A DNA stretch of 64,000 nt from Mucilaginibacter gossypii (GCF_900100945.1 NZ_FNCG01000004.1:62001-126000), one strand, 5' to 3'; positions 51,944-61,907 are shown, counted from the stretch's first letter. Notes: generated from the letters alone by a model not told the origin. A program made the numbers and translations.

Positions 51944-52855
51944 ATGAGTGGTGAAAAGAGAAATGCCCTGGGAAAGGGACTGAGTGCGCTATTGAACGAC
52001 ACGCCTAACGTACAACCATACCAAAACAGAAGTAGAGAAACAGCAAGCCCTGCCGAGGTAAATGACCTTGGCTCGGTTAATGAAATAAAACTGGCCGAAA
52101 TTGAGGTTAACCCGTTTCAGCCCCGTACCGATTTTGATGAGCAGGCACTGGCCGAGCTTTCAGAGTCGATCAAACTGCAGGGTTTAATTCAGCCGATAAC
52201 GCTCAGGAAAATTGGGGCGCATAAATATCAGCTGATATCTGGCGAGCGTCGTTTTCGGGCATCAAAGCTGGCCGGCCTAACCCAAATTCCGGCTTATGTG
52301 CGCACCGCCAATGATCAGCAAATGCTGGAGATGGCACTTATCGAAAACATTCAGCGCGAAAACCTGAATGCTATAGAGGTTGCCCTTAGTTTTCAGCGCA
52401 TGATTGAGGAATGTAACCTGAAGCAGGAAGAACTGGGCGATAGAGTAAGCAAAAACCGCTCGACGGTGACCAACTACCTTCGTTTGTTAAGGTTGCCGCC
52501 GGTTATCCAGGCCTCCATTCGTGATGGCGAGCTTTCAATGGGGCATGCAAAAGCTATTTTAACGCTAACCGATCCTGCCAAACAATTATTTATACATCAG
52601 CATATTATAAAGGAAGGTTTATCCGTTCGTAAGGTTGAAGAACTGGTAAGAGAGATGCAAAAGTCGCCGGTAAAAAAGGAAGGCAAACAGCCCGAGCCGG
52701 TATCATATCAGTTGCAGAAGATCCAGGATGACCTGGCTTCAAAATTTAGTACAAGGGTAAAACTAAAAGTTGGCAGCCGCGGAAGCGGTGTTATCGAGAT
52801 CCCTTTCCTTTCGGAAGATGATCTTGGCCGCATCCTTGAAATGCTTGATTGGTAA
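51944..52855 (+). CDS. parB: Chromosome-partitioning protein ParB (Spo0J)
   Basis: A 303-aa DNA-binding CTPase. GKGLSALL opens the protein, as in other ParBs; the CTP/ParB-N block (NPFQPRTDFDEQALAELSES, GLIQPITLR, GERRFRASK, ALIENIQRENLNAIEVA) is complete, followed by an HTH (DRVSKNRSTVTNYLRLLRLP) that reads parS and a C-terminal dimer helix. Directly after parA. Housekeeping chromosome version, not a plasmid relic. Confidence 0.97.
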   Translation: MSGEKRNALGKGLSALLNDTPNVQPYQNRSRETASPAEVNDLGSVNEIKLAEIEVNPFQPRTDFDEQALAELSESIKLQGLIQPITLRKIGAHKYQLISGERRFRASKLAGLTQIPAYVRTANDQQMLEMALIENIQRENLNAIEVALSFQRMIEECNLKQEELGDRVSKNRSTVTNYLRLLRLPPVIQASIRDGELSMGHAKAILTLTDPAKQLFIHQHIIKEGLSVRKVEELVREMQKSPVKKEGKQPEPVSYQLQKIQDDLASKFSTRVKLKVGSRGSGVIEIPFLSEDDLGRILEMLDW

Positions 52856-52870
52856 TTGTTAATTTAAAAA

Positions 52871-53548
52871 ATGTATAAATTCCTGTTTTTTTTAGCTGTA
52901 TCCGCTTTTTTTATTTCTGCCGCACAGGCGCAGGTAGTTGATAGTACGGGGAGTAAAAAAAGTGATACGCTGAAAGTAAAGCATCCTGTTAAAACCCCGT
53001 CAGGCTCATTTGCTCCCAAAATTGATCCTGCCAAAGAAAAGATCTATCATCCCGATAGTACCCATATCCCGCATAAAGCAGTAATGCATTCATTGATGAT
53101 ACCTGGTTGGGGCCAGGTGTACAACCGCAGATGGTGGAAAGTGCCGTTAATTTACGGAGGTTTAGGTTTGCTAACCTCGGCCATTATATATAACCAGCAT
53201 TATTACAAAGAATATTTAACATTATCAAGATATCGCCAGGGTACTCCTCCTAATCCCGGCGATCCTTATTATACAGAATATAACCTTTATAAAGACGTGC
53301 CAGATGCCAACCTGAGCGATGCCCGTGAAAATTCAAGGCGTAACCGCGATTTGAGCATACTGGGCTTTTTAGCTGTATGGGGTATCCAGGCTATTGATGC
53401 TTATATCGATGCCAAGTTCATCCACTCATATACGGTAGATAATAATTTGTCGTTCAAAGTAGCTCCGGGTATAATTAATCAGCCGGTTTATGCGCAGGGC
53501 GCTAATAATGCTTATATTCCGGGTATAAAAGTTACCTTTACGTTTTAA
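52871..53548 (+). CDS. DUF5683 membrane protein
   Basis: A 225-aa envelope protein that follows parB in many Bacteroidota. Signal peptide (FLAVSAFFISAAQAQ), a disordered Pro/Lys linker with HPDSTHIPHKA, then the DUF5683 core HSLMIPGWGQVYNRRWWKVP with the P-G-W-G-Q-x-Y-N-R motif and two membrane helices (YGGLGLLTSAIIY and LSILGFLAVWGIQAIDAYID). Function unknown. Only 15 bases after parB, likely one transcript with parAB and dapB. Confidence 0.88.
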   Translation: MYKFLFFLAVSAFFISAAQAQVVDSTGSKKSDTLKVKHPVKTPSGSFAPKIDPAKEKIYHPDSTHIPHKAVMHSLMIPGWGQVYNRRWWKVPLIYGGLGLLTSAIIYNQHYYKEYLTLSRYRQGTPPNPGDPYYTEYNLYKDVPDANLSDARENSRRNRDLSILGFLAVWGIQAIDAYIDAKFIHSYTVDNNLSFKVAPGIINQPVYAQGANNAYIPGIKVTFTF

Positions 53549-53571
53549 TAAGGAAAACCACAATACCTGAA

Positions 53572-54321
53572 ATGAAGATAGCGTTACTTGGCTACGGAAA
53601 AATGGGCAAAATCATCGAAAAGATAGCCCTTAGCCGCAAGCATGAAATTGTACTTACCATTGATCATGAAACCCTTCATGACCTTACAACCGAAAATCTG
53701 CAAAAAGCAGATGTGGTAATTGAATTTACTACCCCGGCATCCGTATTATCAAATATCGAGCATTGCTTTAATGCTAATGTACCTGTTGTTATTGGTACTA
53801 CAGGCTGGTACGAGAAATTACCGGAAGTAAAACAGCAATGTATTGAGGGGAATAAATCATTATTGTGGGCTTCAAACTTCAGCGTTGGCGTTAACGTGTT
53901 TTTTTACGTGAATAAGCTGTTGGCTAAAGTCATGAACAAGTACCCTTATTACGAAGTACAGGTTGAAGAGATCCACCATACCCAAAAAATGGACTCGCCA
54001 AGCGGTACTGCCATAACCATCGCCGAAGGCATCATTAACAACACCGATACCAAAAATGAGTGGATTAATGTATTAACTACCGACGACAGTGATGACGATG
54101 CGAATGTTGCTCCTAACCAATTACTTATAGAATCATTAAGGATAGACAGTGTGCCGGGTACTCATACCGTTATTTATGATTCGGAAGTGGATAGCATCGA
54201 ATTTAAGCATACTGCCCATAACCGTAATGGGTTTGCTTTAGGCGCTGTACTGGCTGCCGAGTGGCTGCACGATAAAAAGGGTTTTTACTCTGTTGAAGCC
54301 ATGTTTGATTTTAACAGCTAA
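53572..54321 (+). CDS. dapB: 4-hydroxy-tetrahydrodipicolinate reductase
   Basis: A 249-aa enzyme of lysine and diaminopimelate biosynthesis, reducing the DapA product with NAD(P)H. ALLGYGKMGKIIE is the nucleotide fold, GTTGWYEKLPEV and SNFSVGVNVF follow, EEIHHTQKMDSPSGTA carries the catalytic His pair and Lys, and HTAHNRNGFALGAVLAA ends the dimerisation domain. Compact form usual for Bacteroidota. It lies in the parAB-DUF5683-dapB-lepB run. Confidence 0.96.
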   Translation: MKIALLGYGKMGKIIEKIALSRKHEIVLTIDHETLHDLTTENLQKADVVIEFTTPASVLSNIEHCFNANVPVVIGTTGWYEKLPEVKQQCIEGNKSLLWASNFSVGVNVFFYVNKLLAKVMNKYPYYEVQVEEIHHTQKMDSPSGTAITIAEGIINNTDTKNEWINVLTTDDSDDDANVAPNQLLIESLRIDSVPGTHTVIYDSEVDSIEFKHTAHNRNGFALGAVLAAEWLHDKKGFYSVEAMFDFNS

Positions 54322-54337
54322 TAGCTTTTTAATATAA

Positions 54338-55792
54338 ATGGCAATAGCGGGCTATATAGGGTTTTATATCATTACGGGCCCGCTATTGATTTTAATACTG
54401 GCTGGATACTGGAAACTTTTTGAAAAAGCCGGTCGCCGGGGGTGGGAAGCACTGATCCCGGTTTACCATCTTTACATTATGCTTAAGTTGAGCCAACGGC
54501 CGTTGTGGCTCCTTTTGTTGCTTTTAATACCGGGCGTAAACTTTATTATAAGCATCGGCATCCTCATTGATTTTATTAAATCGTTTGGCAAGGTGGGCAT
54601 AGGGCAAATCACCATGTCGGTGTTGTTGCCATTTATTTTTATCCCCAAATGGGGTTTTGATAAAAACACCCGTTATGTTGGCCCGTCGGCAAGTGACGAT
54701 TTCAGGGAAAAATACCGTGACCTTGATAAATCCCCACTAAGGGAATGGACGGAAGCTATTCTTTTCGCTATAATAGCGGCAACGGTTATTCGCGGGCTTT
54801 TCCTCGAGGCTTTCACCATCCCTTCGTCATCTATGGAGAGCTCACTAATGGTAGGCGATTTTTTATTTGTGAGCAAGATCAATTACGGTGCACGCCTGCC
54901 TATGACCCCCATAGCATTTCCATTTGCACACCACACTATGCCGCTCACCGGTACTAAAGCCTATTGGGATGGTATTAAGCTGCCCTACTATCGGCTGCCG
55001 GGTTTCAGCGAAGTGAAAAAGGGTGATGCAGTAGTATTTAACTATCCAATGGATGCTGATTCGCCGTTTTACCGCCCTGTAGATAAGCAGGAAAATTATA
55101 TCAAACGGTGCCAGGGCACACCCGGCGATACCATAAGGCTGGAGTACGGCCAGGTATACGTAAATAACCGTTTGATAGCCGCCCCACCCAACGCGGAAAT
55201 GGAATACCGGGTACGTACAAATGGTTCGGGAAGAGGTTTTGGTCCCCATACGCGATATAACCTTCATTTGTCTGATATTCAACAGTTTACCTGGGTTTAT
55301 TTTACAGCGAATATGACTGCACAATCGGCCGAAAAGCTAAAAACATATCCCTATATCAAGGCGGTGAAGCCCGATGTTAAGTTAAGAGGGGTGTATGATC
55401 ATGAGGTTTTTCCGCATGATCCGCGCTTTAGGTGGAACGAGGATAACCTGGGGCCAATTATTATTCCGCAAAGAGGCTGGACTGTAAAGCTGGATAGCAT
55501 GACCATGCCTTTTTATCGCCGGGCCATTGAGGTGTATGAAAATAATAAAGTGCAGGTTAAAGGGAACGCAGTTTTTATTAATGGGAGCAAGGCCGATAGT
55601 TATACCTTTAAAATGGATTACTATTGGATGATGGGCGATAACCGCCATAACTCTGAAGATTCGCGTTTTTGGGGCTTTGTGCCCGAAGACCATATTGTAG
55701 GTAAAGCCATATTGGTTTGGATGAGCTGGGATGCCAATTCGCCTTCATTTTGTAAAATAAGATGGGACAGGGTATTTAGAAGAATTAATTAG
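54338..55792 (+). CDS. lepB: Signal peptidase I with DUF5684-like membrane extension (copy 1)
   Basis: A 484-aa leader peptidase that removes signal peptides at the periplasmic face. Residues 1-~110 are an added membrane domain of the DUF5684 kind (YWKLFEKAGRRGWEALIPVY, WLLLLLLIPGVNFIISIGIL). The S26 core starts near 125: REWTEAILFAIIAATVIRGL anchor, catalytic Ser165 in IPSSSMESS, Lys256 in [11 protein letters not shown], and the end box [21 protein letters not shown] ~130-aa insert lies between the Lys and end boxes, common in this phylum. Starts 16 bases after dapB. First of three tandem copies. Confidence 0.92.
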   Translation: MAIAGYIGFYIITGPLLILILAGYWKLFEKAGRRGWEALIPVYHLYIMLKLSQRPLWLLLLLLIPGVNFIISIGILIDFIKSFGKVGIGQITMSVLLPFIFIPKWGFDKNTRYVGPSASDDFREKYRDLDKSPLREWTEAILFAIIAATVIRGLFLEAFTIPSSSMESSLMVGDFLFVSKINYGARLPMTPIAFPFAHHTMPLTGTKAYWDGIKLPYYRLPGFSEVKKGDAVVFNYPMDADSPFYRPVDKQENYIKRCQGTPGDTIRLEYGQVYVNNRLIAAPPNAEMEYRVRTNGSGRGFGPHTRYNLHLSDIQQFTWVYFTANMTAQSAEKLKTYPYIKAVKPDVKLRGVYDHEVFPHDPRFRWNEDNLGPIIIPQRGWTVKLDSMTMPFYRRAIEVYENNKVQVKGNAVFINGSKADSYTFKMDYYWMMGDNRHNSEDSRFWGFVPEDHIVGKAILVWMSWDANSPSFCKIRWDRVFRRIN

Positions 55793-55801
55793 AGAGATAT
55801 G

Positions 55802-55966
55802 CAGATGTGCAAATTCCGGATGTGCAGATGAGAGATTAAATAATTATCAATTTGTGCCCTAATAATAGAATCTATAATTAATATGGGGGAGCGTAACATA
55901 TAACGTGTAACATATATCTTATACATAAAATATAAACATTAAAAAATCTGCACATTTGCACATCTG
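55802..55966. repeat. Repeat words in the gap between lepB copies 1 and 2
   Basis: CAGATGTGCAAA (55802-55813) and its complement TTTGCACATCTG (55955-55966) flank AT-rich DNA, with further imperfect copies (GGATGTGCAGATGA, AAATTTGCACATTC) beside them. Kind of dispersed simple-word repeat seen in other gaps here. Confidence 0.55.
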
Positions 55967-55990
55967 AAATTTGCACATTCGATACATCAT

Positions 55991-57130
55991 ATGAACTGGA
56001 AATTCTGGAAAAAGAAAGATTCAACTAAAGTAAAAAAGAAAAAAAGTGCGCTTCGTGAATGGGGCGACGCTATCATATTTGCAGTAATAGCCGCCACCCT
56101 TATTCGTACGCTGTTTATCGAAGCCTACGTTATCCCCAGCGGCTCAATGGAAAACTCACTTTTAATTGGCGACTACCTGTTTGTAAGCAAGGTTAACTAT
56201 GGCGCAAGGATGCCTATAACGCCTGTTTCGTTTCCGTTTATGCACCATACTACTCCCTGGGGGACTCAAGCTTACTGGGGCGGAGTAAAATTGCCTTATT
56301 ATCGCTTGCCGGGTTTAAGTGATATAAAAAAGCAGGATATCGTGGTTTTTAACGCGCCGATAGAGGCCGATTCTCCTTATTTCAGGCCGGTGGATAAGCG
56401 CGAAAACATTATCAAACGCTGCCAGGGTACTCCCGGGGATACCTTAAGCGTAGTTAACGCGCAGGTTTATATTAACGGCAAGGCCGCTCCAAATCCGGAA
56501 AGGGGAAAGGAAGGTTATTTTGTTGAAACCAATGGGCAGGAATTTAACCCGGCTATTTTGAACGAGCTTAAGATAGATATTAGGGGCAATACCGGCAACC
56601 GTTATGAAATGATGATGTCTAAGGAATCGGCAGCTACTTTGAAAACTTATTCAAATGTAAAATCAATTGTGCCGGCTTTAACGCTTAAGGGTACCAGTGA
56701 CCCGCTGAACCCGGTTTACCCTGCCAAGTACCCGCGTTATAAGATCACACCTAATTTTCCTGACTTTAAATGGAATGTAGATAATTATGGCCCCATCATT
56801 ATCCCTAAAAAAGGCTGGACAGTTAAATTGGATAGCCTGACTTTCCCGGTTTATGGCCGCGCTATTGAGATTTATGAAAATAATAAAGTAAATGTTGTGG
56901 GTAAGGATGTCATGATTAACGGAAAAAAAGCCGATACTTATACCTTTAAGCTTAACTACTATTTTATGATGGGGGATAATCGTCACAATTCGGAAGATTC
57001 GCGCTTTTGGGGGTTTGTTCCGGAAGATCACGTAGTAGGGAAAGCTTTATTTACCTGGATGAGTATTGACAGTACAGCCAGCTTCTTTAATAAAATAAGG
57101 TGGAACCGGTTGTTCAGAGGCATACATTAA
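55991..57130 (+). CDS. lepB: Signal peptidase I without membrane extension (copy 2)
   Basis: A 379-aa S26 peptidase. It starts at a Lys-rich tail ([20 protein letters not shown]), then the anchor [20 protein letters not shown], catalytic Ser52 in [10 protein letters not shown], the Lys box [11 protein letters not shown] and the end box [20 protein letters not shown]. It lacks the DUF5684 domain of copies 1 and 3 and carries the same long insert between Lys and end boxes. The gene has a repeat-filled gap upstream and 22 bases to copy 3. Confidence 0.92.
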   Translation: MNWKFWKKKDSTKVKKKKSALREWGDAIIFAVIAATLIRTLFIEAYVIPSGSMENSLLIGDYLFVSKVNYGARMPITPVSFPFMHHTTPWGTQAYWGGVKLPYYRLPGLSDIKKQDIVVFNAPIEADSPYFRPVDKRENIIKRCQGTPGDTLSVVNAQVYINGKAAPNPERGKEGYFVETNGQEFNPAILNELKIDIRGNTGNRYEMMMSKESAATLKTYSNVKSIVPALTLKGTSDPLNPVYPAKYPRYKITPNFPDFKWNVDNYGPIIIPKKGWTVKLDSLTFPVYGRAIEIYENNKVNVVGKDVMINGKKADTYTFKLNYYFMMGDNRHNSEDSRFWGFVPEDHVVGKALFTWMSIDSTASFFNKIRWNRLFRGIH

Positions 57131-57152
57131 TTGAAAATATAAAAACACCAAA

Positions 57153-58631
57153 GTGAACGGAATAGGATTAATAATAGTATTTGTTCTTTTTATAGTACTG
57201 CCATTTGCAGGTTTATGGAAACTGTTTGAAAAGGCAGGGCGGCCAGGCTGGGAAGGCATTGTGCCACTCTACAACTTTTTCATCATCATTAAGTTAACCG
57301 GTAGGCCGGCGTGGTGGTTTATTATGCTGCTAATACCAGGCTTAAACTTTTTGATAGCGCTGGGCTTGATTGTTGATTTTTTAAAATCGTACGGAAAGTT
57401 CACTTTTGTTGAACATGTGCAGGGTGTAATCCTTCCGTTTATATATTTCCCTAAATGGGGCGGTGATAAGGATACCAAATATTTAGGCCAGTCGGCGAGC
57501 CCCGAGTTCAGGACTAAGTATAAGATTGCCCTAAAGAAAACCCAGGCACGTGAGTGGGCTGATGCCATCATTTTTGCGGTAATCGCTGCAACGCTGATCC
57601 GTACATTATTTATTGAAGCTTATGTAATTCCAAGTGCATCGATGGAAAGCTCGTTGCTTATTGGCGATTACCTGTTTGTAAGCAAAGTGAACTATGGAGC
57701 ACGTTTACCCATGACGCCAGTTGCATTTCCTTTCGCACACCATACCATGCCGCTTATTAATACCAAGGCCTATTGGGATGGTATCGAACTGCCGTACTAT
57801 CGTCTGCCGGGTTTAAGTGATATTAAAAAAGGTGATGTGGTAGTGTTCAATTATCCTATGGATGCCGATTCGCCTTATTTCAGGCCGGTTGATAAACGCG
57901 AAAACTATATCAAACGCTGCCAGGGTACCCCGGGCGATACGCTGAGTGTAGTTAAGGCCCAGGTGTTTATAAATGGGAAAGCTGCTGTTACACCACCAAA
58001 AGGCGAGATTACTTATGATGTTAAAACAGATGGGAACGAGCTTAACCCGCAGATAGCTACAGATTTGCATTTGTCGGATATTTCATCGGTAAATAATACT
58101 GAGTTTATTACCAATACCACCGAGGAATCGGCAAAGGCACTGAGGGGATATTCAAACATCAAGTCAGTTACACCACGGTTAACTTCGCCAGGCGCGTCTG
58201 ATCCGATGAACCCGGTTTACCCTGCCATTTTCTCCAACTATAAAATAGGAGCTAACATTCCCGATTATAAATGGAATGTAGACAATTTCGGGCCTGTCAT
58301 TGTACCTAAAAAGGGCTGGACAGTAAAACTGGATAGTTTAACCTTCCCGATCTACGGTCGTGCAATTGCCGTATATGAAGGTAACAAGGTTGAAGTGAGC
58401 GGTAAAGACATCCTGATCAATGGCAAAAAAGCCGATAGTTACACCTTTAAACTCAACTACTATTTTATGATGGGCGATAACCGTCATAACTCAGAAGATT
58501 CACGTTTTTGGGGCTTTGTTCCTGAAGATCATATTGTGGGTAAAGCACTGTTCATTTGGATGAGTGTTGACGACAATGCATCGTTCATCCACAAGATCCG
58601 CTGGAGCAGACTGTTTAATCTGATCCATTAG
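57153..58631 (+). CDS. lepB: Signal peptidase I with DUF5684-like membrane extension (copy 3)
   Basis: A 492-aa S26 peptidase with GTG start (MNGIGLIIVFVLFIVLPFAG). A DUF5684 membrane domain (WKLFEKAGRPGWEGIVPLYN, WWFIMLLIPGLNFLIALGLI) precedes the anchor [20 protein letters not shown]. Catalytic Ser163 lies in VIPSASMESS, the Lys box is [11 protein letters not shown], the end box [20 protein letters not shown]. The core is closer to copy 2 than copy 1 (shared VINGKAA- and GASDPMNPVYP-type insert blocks), so the extension was gained, lost or recombined among copies. Ends in a 19-bp terminator. Confidence 0.92.
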   Translation: MNGIGLIIVFVLFIVLPFAGLWKLFEKAGRPGWEGIVPLYNFFIIIKLTGRPAWWFIMLLIPGLNFLIALGLIVDFLKSYGKFTFVEHVQGVILPFIYFPKWGGDKDTKYLGQSASPEFRTKYKIALKKTQAREWADAIIFAVIAATLIRTLFIEAYVIPSASMESSLLIGDYLFVSKVNYGARLPMTPVAFPFAHHTMPLINTKAYWDGIELPYYRLPGLSDIKKGDVVVFNYPMDADSPYFRPVDKRENYIKRCQGTPGDTLSVVKAQVFINGKAAVTPPKGEITYDVKTDGNELNPQIATDLHLSDISSVNNTEFITNTTEESAKALRGYSNIKSVTPRLTSPGASDPMNPVYPAIFSNYKIGANIPDYKWNVDNFGPVIVPKKGWTVKLDSLTFPIYGRAIAVYEGNKVEVSGKDILINGKKADSYTFKLNYYFMMGDNRHNSEDSRFWGFVPEDHIVGKALFIWMSVDDNASFIHKIRWSRLFNLIH

Positions 58632-58658
58632 CCCCCTAAACCCCTGAAGGGGAACTAA

Positions 58659-58699
58659 AGTGAAAAGCCTGTTTTGCTTAGCAAAACAGGCTTTTCACT
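58659..58699 (+). terminator. Strong terminator after lepB copy 3
   Basis: AGTGAAAAGCCTGTTTTGC and its exact complement around TTA: 19 bp perfect stem, ending in a T-containing tail (TTAATAAAA). Probably acts on both strands. Confidence 0.8.
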
Positions 58700-58812
58700 T
58701 TAATAAAATCACGGCCGCGGGCTTTCAGTCCGTGGTTTACCATAGTTTCAGGTTTGAGCTGAATTTCCGTAAGATGGAAGCTTACATTATGCCTGCCACG
58801 GGTTACGCTGCG

Positions 58813-59895
58813 CTAAACCTGCGGTAGCGGGCTAATTTTAAACCTTTCCGCCAATTTATTCAAATCTTCAACAACGGCATCAACTAATGGTATGCCGTTG
58901 GCTATCCTGTCAGCTTCTGCTTCCAGTTCTGGCTCCCCTGGAATAATTACTTTTTGATCAGGATCAACTGTAGCCGATGATTTAAAACGCTCTATCCAAT
59001 TATCTAAATGATTTTTAAACTCATTTACCGGCCGGAACCCATCCACGCGCATTGCGCCTAAGAAATGCCCTATACCCGCGCCAACGGGATCATTCGGCGG
59101 ATCAAGAAAAGCCACAAAGGGCGGTACCCAGGGTCCGTAATTGGCGCCTGATAATACTGCTGATAAAATATCAACGGTAGCACTCAAACCAAAACCTTTA
59201 TGACTGCCATGGTCGCGGTCGCTGCCGAGGGGGAGGAGAGAGCCGCCGGTTTTTAATGCATGAGGATCGGTAGTATAATTGCCTTCTTTATCCTGGATCC
59301 AGCCTTCGGGAACCTGCCTGCCTAAGCGCTGGGCTATTTCCAGTTTTCCGTTAGCAGCGGCTGAAGTGGCAATATCAACTATCACCGGCGGATATTTACC
59401 AGCCGGAAAAGCGTAACACATAGGGTTGGTACCCAAAAGCCGTTCACTGGAAAACGTAGGCGCAACCAGCGGACTGGCATTGGTCATGGCAAAACCGATC
59501 ATATCTTTCTCCACAGCCATCAACGTGTGATAACCGGCAATACCAAAATGGTTGGAGTTGCGTACTGATACCCAACCCGAGCCGTATAGCTCAGCTTTTT
59601 TAATGGCTACCTCCATGGCAAACGGAGCTACCACTAAACCAAGGCCTGCATCGCCATCTACAGTGGCAGTTGTTGGCGTTTCATGCACTATCCGGATGTT
59701 GGGCGTGGGATTAATGCGTTTCTTCTCCCAAAGGCGTACATAACCGCTCAACCGGGCTACGCCATGCGAGTCGATACCACGGAGATCGGATTTAAGCAGC
59801 ACGTCGGCTGCTAAAACCGCATGTTCATGGCTGCAGCCAATAACTTTGAATATATTTTCGGTAAATGTGCGTAGAGTGGATGGCGATATCAGCAT
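58813..59895 (-). CDS. Ldh-family (malate/L-lactate/ureidoglycolate-type) dehydrogenase
   Basis: A 360-aa NAD(P)-dependent 2-hydroxyacid dehydrogenase of the Ldh_2 (YlbC/MdhY) fold, not the Rossmann lactate dehydrogenase. Signatures: GIDSHGVARLSGYVRLWEKK, the catalytic-His region SVRNSNHFGIAGYHTLMA, MTNASPLVAPT, LLGTNPMCYAFPAG and DIATSAAANGKLEIA, plus GSDRDHGSHKGFGLSATVDI. Possible substrates are malate, sulfolactate, ureidoglycolate and 2,3-diketogulonate; none is favoured by context. Confidence 0.9.
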   Translation of the reverse strand: MLISPSTLRTFTENIFKVIGCSHEHAVLAADVLLKSDLRGIDSHGVARLSGYVRLWEKKRINPTPNIRIVHETPTTATVDGDAGLGLVVAPFAMEVAIKKAELYGSGWVSVRNSNHFGIAGYHTLMAVEKDMIGFAMTNASPLVAPTFSSERLLGTNPMCYAFPAGKYPPVIVDIATSAAANGKLEIAQRLGRQVPEGWIQDKEGNYTTDPHALKTGGSLLPLGSDRDHGSHKGFGLSATVDILSAVLSGANYGPWVPPFVAFLDPPNDPVGAGIGHFLGAMRVDGFRPVNEFKNHLDNWIERFKSSATVDPDQKVIIPGEPELEAEADRIANGIPLVDAVVEDLNKLAERFKISPLPQV

Positions 59896-60027
59896 ACGGC
59901 AAAGATAACCGTTGATTTTTAAAATGATTACGTTGATTTCGCTGATGAGGTACCTTTATACACTTGATTTGGAGTAGCAGCGGGTAGCCCGGACTAATCT
60001 CCAATCACCAACCTCTAATCTCTACCC

Positions 60028-60819
60028 TCAAGCCATCGCAAACTCGGGCTTTACTTCGCTCAGGTGTTTGTTATACCAGTTGGTACTGTTATAGCGGGCG
60101 TTTATTTCGTAGATTTCGGGTTTTAGTTTCAGCAGGTTAAGGATATCCTGGCATGAAAAACGGTTGCAAACCGGGTATAACTCTTTAAATACGCGCTCGA
60201 TAAAATAAAAATCTTCGGGGTGGTCGAGTGCAAAACGGTGCGACATGGAATAATCCAGGCCAGTTTCCCAGGTTACGTTGCCGATGTTAAAAATAAGCGG
60301 ATTTTCATAGATGTAGGGCGAGGTATGCTCCAAATCATGAGGGCGACCGGCGTTTTCCCAGGCTTGTTTGAGACAGGCCATGGTCATCACTTCTACGTCG
60401 TTGCCATCGGGATAGGTGGCCGGGTACAGGTTGCTTACATAATCAAACTTTTGCCTGTTGCTGAAAAAATATTCAAGCACGTTATCAATGATCCGCGGAT
60501 CGATTAGCGGGCAGTCGGCCGGAATTTTGACAACCACATCGGTATTGAATAGTTTTGCTGCCTGGTAATGCCTGTCAAGCAGGTTGCCAAGGCTGCCGCG
60601 ATAACATTGAACGTTAAGATTTTCGGCCTCCTGTGCAATAACATCATCTTCAGCGCCTTCGGAAGTGGCAATAACAATATTGGCCTGGTGCTGGATCATA
60701 CCTACCCGCTCCACCATGCGCGCTAACAAACTTTTACCCAATATAGGCAGCATTACTTTGCCATATAAACGACTTGATGCCATGCGGGCCGGCACAATAA
60801 TCACTACATGCTCATCCAT
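60028..60819 (-). CDS. SpsF-like nucleotidyl/cytidylyltransferase
   Basis: A 263-aa enzyme starting at ATG 60819 (MDEHVVIIVPARMASSRLYG); a TTG nine codons upstream would add only a basic leader. PARMASSRLYGKVMLPILGK is the CTP-binding loop of KdsB/NeuA-type transferases and VVKIPADCPLIDPRIID the metal-binding strand. YPDGNDVEVM and DYSMSHRFALDHPEDF match the SpsF branch, which activates sugars or amino-sugars for surface glycans or spore-coat polysaccharide. Substrate unknown. No glycan operon surrounds it. Confidence 0.85.
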   Translation of the reverse strand: MDEHVVIIVPARMASSRLYGKVMLPILGKSLLARMVERVGMIQHQANIVIATSEGAEDDVIAQEAENLNVQCYRGSLGNLLDRHYQAAKLFNTDVVVKIPADCPLIDPRIIDNVLEYFFSNRQKFDYVSNLYPATYPDGNDVEVMTMACLKQAWENAGRPHDLEHTSPYIYENPLIFNIGNVTWETGLDYSMSHRFALDHPEDFYFIERVFKELYPVCNRFSCQDILNLLKLKPEIYEINARYNSTNWYNKHLSEVKPEFAMA

Positions 60820-60935
60820 CTTTTCCGGAAATTTGAGGTTTATCAAAAAAACATTAACCGGGTTAAATGTAGAATGGTAAGGTTTAAATATGGCGAAGTT
60901 TATATTATGAAATTGTTAACCGGTGGGTTGATATG

Positions 60936-60966
60936 CAAAAAATAAAGCCCGGCACAATGGCCGGGC
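60936..60966 (-). terminator. Terminator of the DUF4397 gene
   Basis: On the minus strand, stem GCCCGGC/GCCGGGC followed by TTTATTTTTTG. Confidence 0.8.
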
Positions 60967-60989
60967 CTTACAACACAGGTATAGGTTAT

Positions 60990-61706
60990 TTAATAGTAGT
61001 AAACGTTGGTTTGAATATCTGCACTTAGTTTTTTATCGTCGGTTGCTGCTTTAATACCCTGCAGCCACACGGTATATACAGAACCCGCCCGAAGGTTAAC
61101 GTTAGTAAGGCTGGCTAATACGGTAGGAGTGCCTTTTTGGCGAATGTTAAGCGTGTAAGTAACACCGCCTTTAATAGTCACAAAATCAGATACTTGTTTG
61201 TAAGCTTTGTTTGATGCCAGAACCGAATCTTTTGAAGTAACCAGGTCAACCGTACCGGCATCGGCGCTGAGGTTTGCCAAACGGATACTGGCCATCCCGG
61301 CGGCCGGCTGAACGATAGAATCGGCAACAAAAATTACATCGCGTTTGCCTGCGGTGTTGGCAAGGTATACCGAGTAAAGTTTTTTAGCTACGAGGGTGAT
61401 GGTATCGTCTGCAACTTTTTGCTTGGTGCCCGAAACATAAAAGGTTGCTGTTCTTTTACCGGGATAAGCATTAATGTAATCTATACCGTGACCGTAACGA
61501 ATTGGAAAATTGTTCGCCCTGTTGGGCTCAAGATAAAAATCAACCGGATCAGAATCGGGCGAGGCATTGATGACTGAAACAAGTGCCACCGGCGGCTGAA
61601 CGTAATTGTTGTGATCTTTTAAACACGAGCTGAGTGTTGCTGCCAGCAAACACACCATCCCGATAATGCCTGCCCGCCTTGTTAATTTTTGCTGAACTGT
61701 TTTCAT
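60990..61706 (-). CDS. DUF4397 lipoprotein
   Basis: A 238-aa surface or periplasmic lipoprotein. The signal peptide ends in a lipobox LAATLSSC (Cys28). The mature protein is made of two DUF4397-type beta units: VSVINASPDSDPVDFYLEPN, then YINAYPGKRTATFYVSG and, after AGMASIRLANLSADAGTVDL, the second unit ending RAGSVYTVWLQG. DUF4397 proteins have unknown roles at the envelope. Terminated by the hairpin at 60936-60966. Confidence 0.85.
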   Translation of the reverse strand: MKTVQQKLTRRAGIIGMVCLLAATLSSCLKDHNNYVQPPVALVSVINASPDSDPVDFYLEPNRANNFPIRYGHGIDYINAYPGKRTATFYVSGTKQKVADDTITLVAKKLYSVYLANTAGKRDVIFVADSIVQPAAGMASIRLANLSADAGTVDLVTSKDSVLASNKAYKQVSDFVTIKGGVTYTLNIRQKGTPTVLASLTNVNLRAGSVYTVWLQGIKAATDDKKLSADIQTNVYYY

Positions 61707-61855
61707 AAAATAAAATATTGGTAGTAAACTGATATTTTAACTTTACGTAACCAGCAGGCATTACGCTACTTTGGATTAAAAATTTTAACCCCGGTGTGAT
61801 TAGCATAAATACGTTTGAGCTTAGGTTTTAGTATGCAAGGGATAGGGGTTTCAAT

Positions 61856-61890
61856 TGTAAAAAAATATCGGATAATTTTTATCCGATATT
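61856..61890 (-). terminator. Terminator of the SDR gene
   Basis: AATATCGGAT / ATCCGATATT stem of ten bp with AT-rich loop; T7 follows on the minus strand. Confidence 0.75.
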
Positions 61891-61907
61891 GTAAATAAGT
61901 TAATGGA

